Translations under genes and position numbers: made by a program | Part shown: piece after piece, positions 62,776 to 64,000 of the stretch | Layout of the letters: each line of letters begins with the position of its first letter | Position numbering within the stretch: the first letter of the stretch is position 1 | The notes under the pieces: generated by a model | Told to the model about the DNA's origin: nothing | The model's input: only the letters and a program-made list of their open reading frames with translations | Database searches by the model: none | Assembly (NCBI GenBank): GCA_045110575.1 | Contig: JBGCGF010000017.1 | Span: forward strand, 43,141 to 107,140 | Reading direction: 5' to 3' | Source: CALDTK01 sp045110575 | GTDB taxonomy: Bacteria > Bacteroidota > Bacteroidia > Chitinophagales > Saprospiraceae | Length of the DNA: 64,000 nt

Positions 62776-63861
62776 ATGACTACCAACACGATCTCCGTAC
62801 TATCTACCCTCCTATTGTTCAGCGTCTTTTCAGCACTCAGTAGCTGCTCAAGCCCGGTAGAAACAACAGCAGAAACGGAAGTGAAAAAAGTCGTCTATGC
62901 GAGTGATGTCATTCCATTTTTCCAGCATTGGAATTTGATCCTAGGCGATGGTTCAAATGCAGGTCAAGCGAAAGATTTTGAGCAAAAAGACTTCTTCTAT
63001 ACCGCCAATGAAGGATCGCAAAACTGGGTAGTCTACAAGGCTCCAAATGCAGGAGATACACATGGAACGTCGAACAACACGCGAACCGAGTTAGCGCAGA
63101 CGAAAAAGTGGTTTCCAAAAACAGAAGCGAAGTTGACAGCGACATTGAAAGTAATGAACGTCTCTGCATCGGGCGACAACCGCGTTGCAGCATCACACTC
63201 TGTCGTTATTGGACAGATTCATAGTGCTGATGGCCACGAGAACGAGCCTCTGAAGATCTTCTACAAGAAGTTTCCCGGACATACCAAAGGTTCGATCTTC
63301 TGGCATTACGAAATCAATACTGCCGGCGATGACAACTCAGGTAGATGGGACTACTCTACTGCCGTCTGGGGTAATGACTTCTCTGTTGTTGGCACTACTG
63401 CTGACAGCGCCCCTGCAGAGCCAACAGAAGGTATTGCACTAGGCGAAGAATTGAGCTATGAGATTGAAGTTAAGGACGGCCTCATGCACCTTACCTTCTC
63501 GAGCAGAGGACATGAGACCAAGACCTTTACCAAAAACTTGATTGCCTCAGAGTACTCAACAACTGCAGATATTCCTGCGCAAACACAAGCGTTGTTTGTA
63601 CCGATTGGTCAAGACGGCGTCGAGCGAAAGAATGCGTATGCAGATGAAGGGCTTTTCTTCAAGCTGGGTTGTTACAATCAAACGAACGGCAAATCGCCGG
63701 AAGTAAACATGAACTGGTGTTCGGGTGCTGAAACGCACGGCGGCGATGTACAGAAACAGTATGCGGATGGCAACTATGCAGAAGTGTGGTTTAAAGAAGC
63801 TAGCATATTTGTAAGTGAGGATGCTGTTTCTAACAAGGGGTATTTCACAAAGAATGACTAA
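62776..63861 (+). CDS. Polysaccharide lyase family 7 (alginate lyase) lipoprotein
   Basis: The 361-residue protein has a lipoprotein signal (MTTNTISVLSTLLLFSVFSALSSC|SS). Its PL7 beta-jelly-roll signatures are 'NTRTELA' (R..E at 103-105), 'VIGQIHS' (QIH at 147-149) and 'LFFKLGCYNQ' (around 305-315), holding the catalytic Gln, His and Tyr. QIH in place of QVH is linked in the family to preference for guluronate-containing alginate. The enzyme would cut brown-algal alginate at the cell surface, which fits a marine life. No other alginate-utilisation genes are in view, but the window ends shortly after. Confidence 0.92.
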   Translation: MTTNTISVLSTLLLFSVFSALSSCSSPVETTAETEVKKVVYASDVIPFFQHWNLILGDGSNAGQAKDFEQKDFFYTANEGSQNWVVYKAPNAGDTHGTSNNTRTELAQTKKWFPKTEAKLTATLKVMNVSASGDNRVAASHSVVIGQIHSADGHENEPLKIFYKKFPGHTKGSIFWHYEINTAGDDNSGRWDYSTAVWGNDFSVVGTTADSAPAEPTEGIALGEELSYEIEVKDGLMHLTFSSRGHETKTFTKNLIASEYSTTADIPAQTQALFVPIGQDGVERKNAYADEGLFFKLGCYNQTNGKSPEVNMNWCSGAETHGGDVQKQYADGNYAEVWFKEASIFVSEDAVSNKGYFTKND

Positions 63862-64000
63862 TTAGGGTCTACTGATTAATTCCTTAGGATATTCTTATTG
63901 TTAGGTTTCTTCCTTGAACTGGCCATTGAAGATTTGAATATGTTGATTTGGCTGCCCTGTTGTTACTAGCGCTACCGAATACCTCGATTTGGGCATTATG
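63862..64000. other. Window end, no gene seen
   Basis: AT-rich sequence after the alginate lyase stop codon; no gene, terminator or repeat is clear before the window ends. Confidence 0.4.

Overview
The window looks like a chromosomal segment of a gliding or surface-active member of the Bacteroidota, most likely of the Saprospiria/Lewinella kind and probably marine. The class is fairly sure; the family is inference. The signs are a gldK-gldL-gldM-gldN type IX secretion (T9SS) motor operon, two PorP/SprF-like proteins, two very large secreted proteins ending in the 'gliding motility-associated C-terminal domain', an lpxC-fabZ fusion, promoters of the TAnnTTTG type, almost no Shine-Dalgarno sequences, DUF3667 and GWxTD proteins, and a PL7 alginate lyase.

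Layout. 1-4.7 kb: the 3' part of a giant T9SS cargo adhesin followed by a PorP/SprF protein. 5.0 kb: tRNA-Lys and its terminator. 5.1-7.0 kb: an ABC exporter. 7.0-13.9 kb (minus strand): methyltransferase, PorP/SprF-like protein, gldK, gldL, gldM, gldN and a strong terminator. 14-29 kb: mixed housekeeping and surface genes (ettA, yraN, pgi, an RsmB-type methyltransferase, an EF-hand lipoprotein, a sortilin-like BNR-repeat protein, a second T9SS cargo protein, typA). 29.4-45.3 kb (minus strand): a complete division and cell-wall (dcw) cluster in the order mraZ, rsmH, ftsL, ftsI, murE, mraY, murD, ftsW, murG, murC, ftsQ, ftsA, ftsZ, without murF or ddl. 45.6-52.8 kb: glycosyltransferase, penicillin acylase, GWxTD protein, CapA-like protein. 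52.9-55.6 kb: two tandem DUF3667 genes produced by a duplication that also copied the tail of the capA-like gene. 55.6-58.4 kb: ABC ATPase, lpxA and lpxC-fabZ. 58.4-60.8 kb: accessory-looking stretch with an AT-rich lipoprotein gene between short direct repeats that resemble integron recombination boxes, and a third DUF3667 gene. 60.8-63.9 kb: phosphotransferase, inositol-phosphatase-like enzyme and alginate lyase.

The most striking unexplained signal is a dispersed 14-base word, GTTTTGGCGNAAGC. It occurs 15 times without mismatch, on both strands, in genes (in all reading frames) and between genes. Chance would give about 0.002 copies. It behaves like a DNA-level signal in the style of uptake sequences or HIP1, not like a protein motif. 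Other structure worth checking: six 10-bp-phased TGGG boxes in front of mraZ, which match the MraZ operator pattern; an intrinsic terminator inside the dcw cluster between murE and mraY; a nested stem-loop at the ftsA-ftsZ junction; and a set of genes whose -7 element lies only 4-8 bases before the start codon, suggesting leaderless mRNAs.
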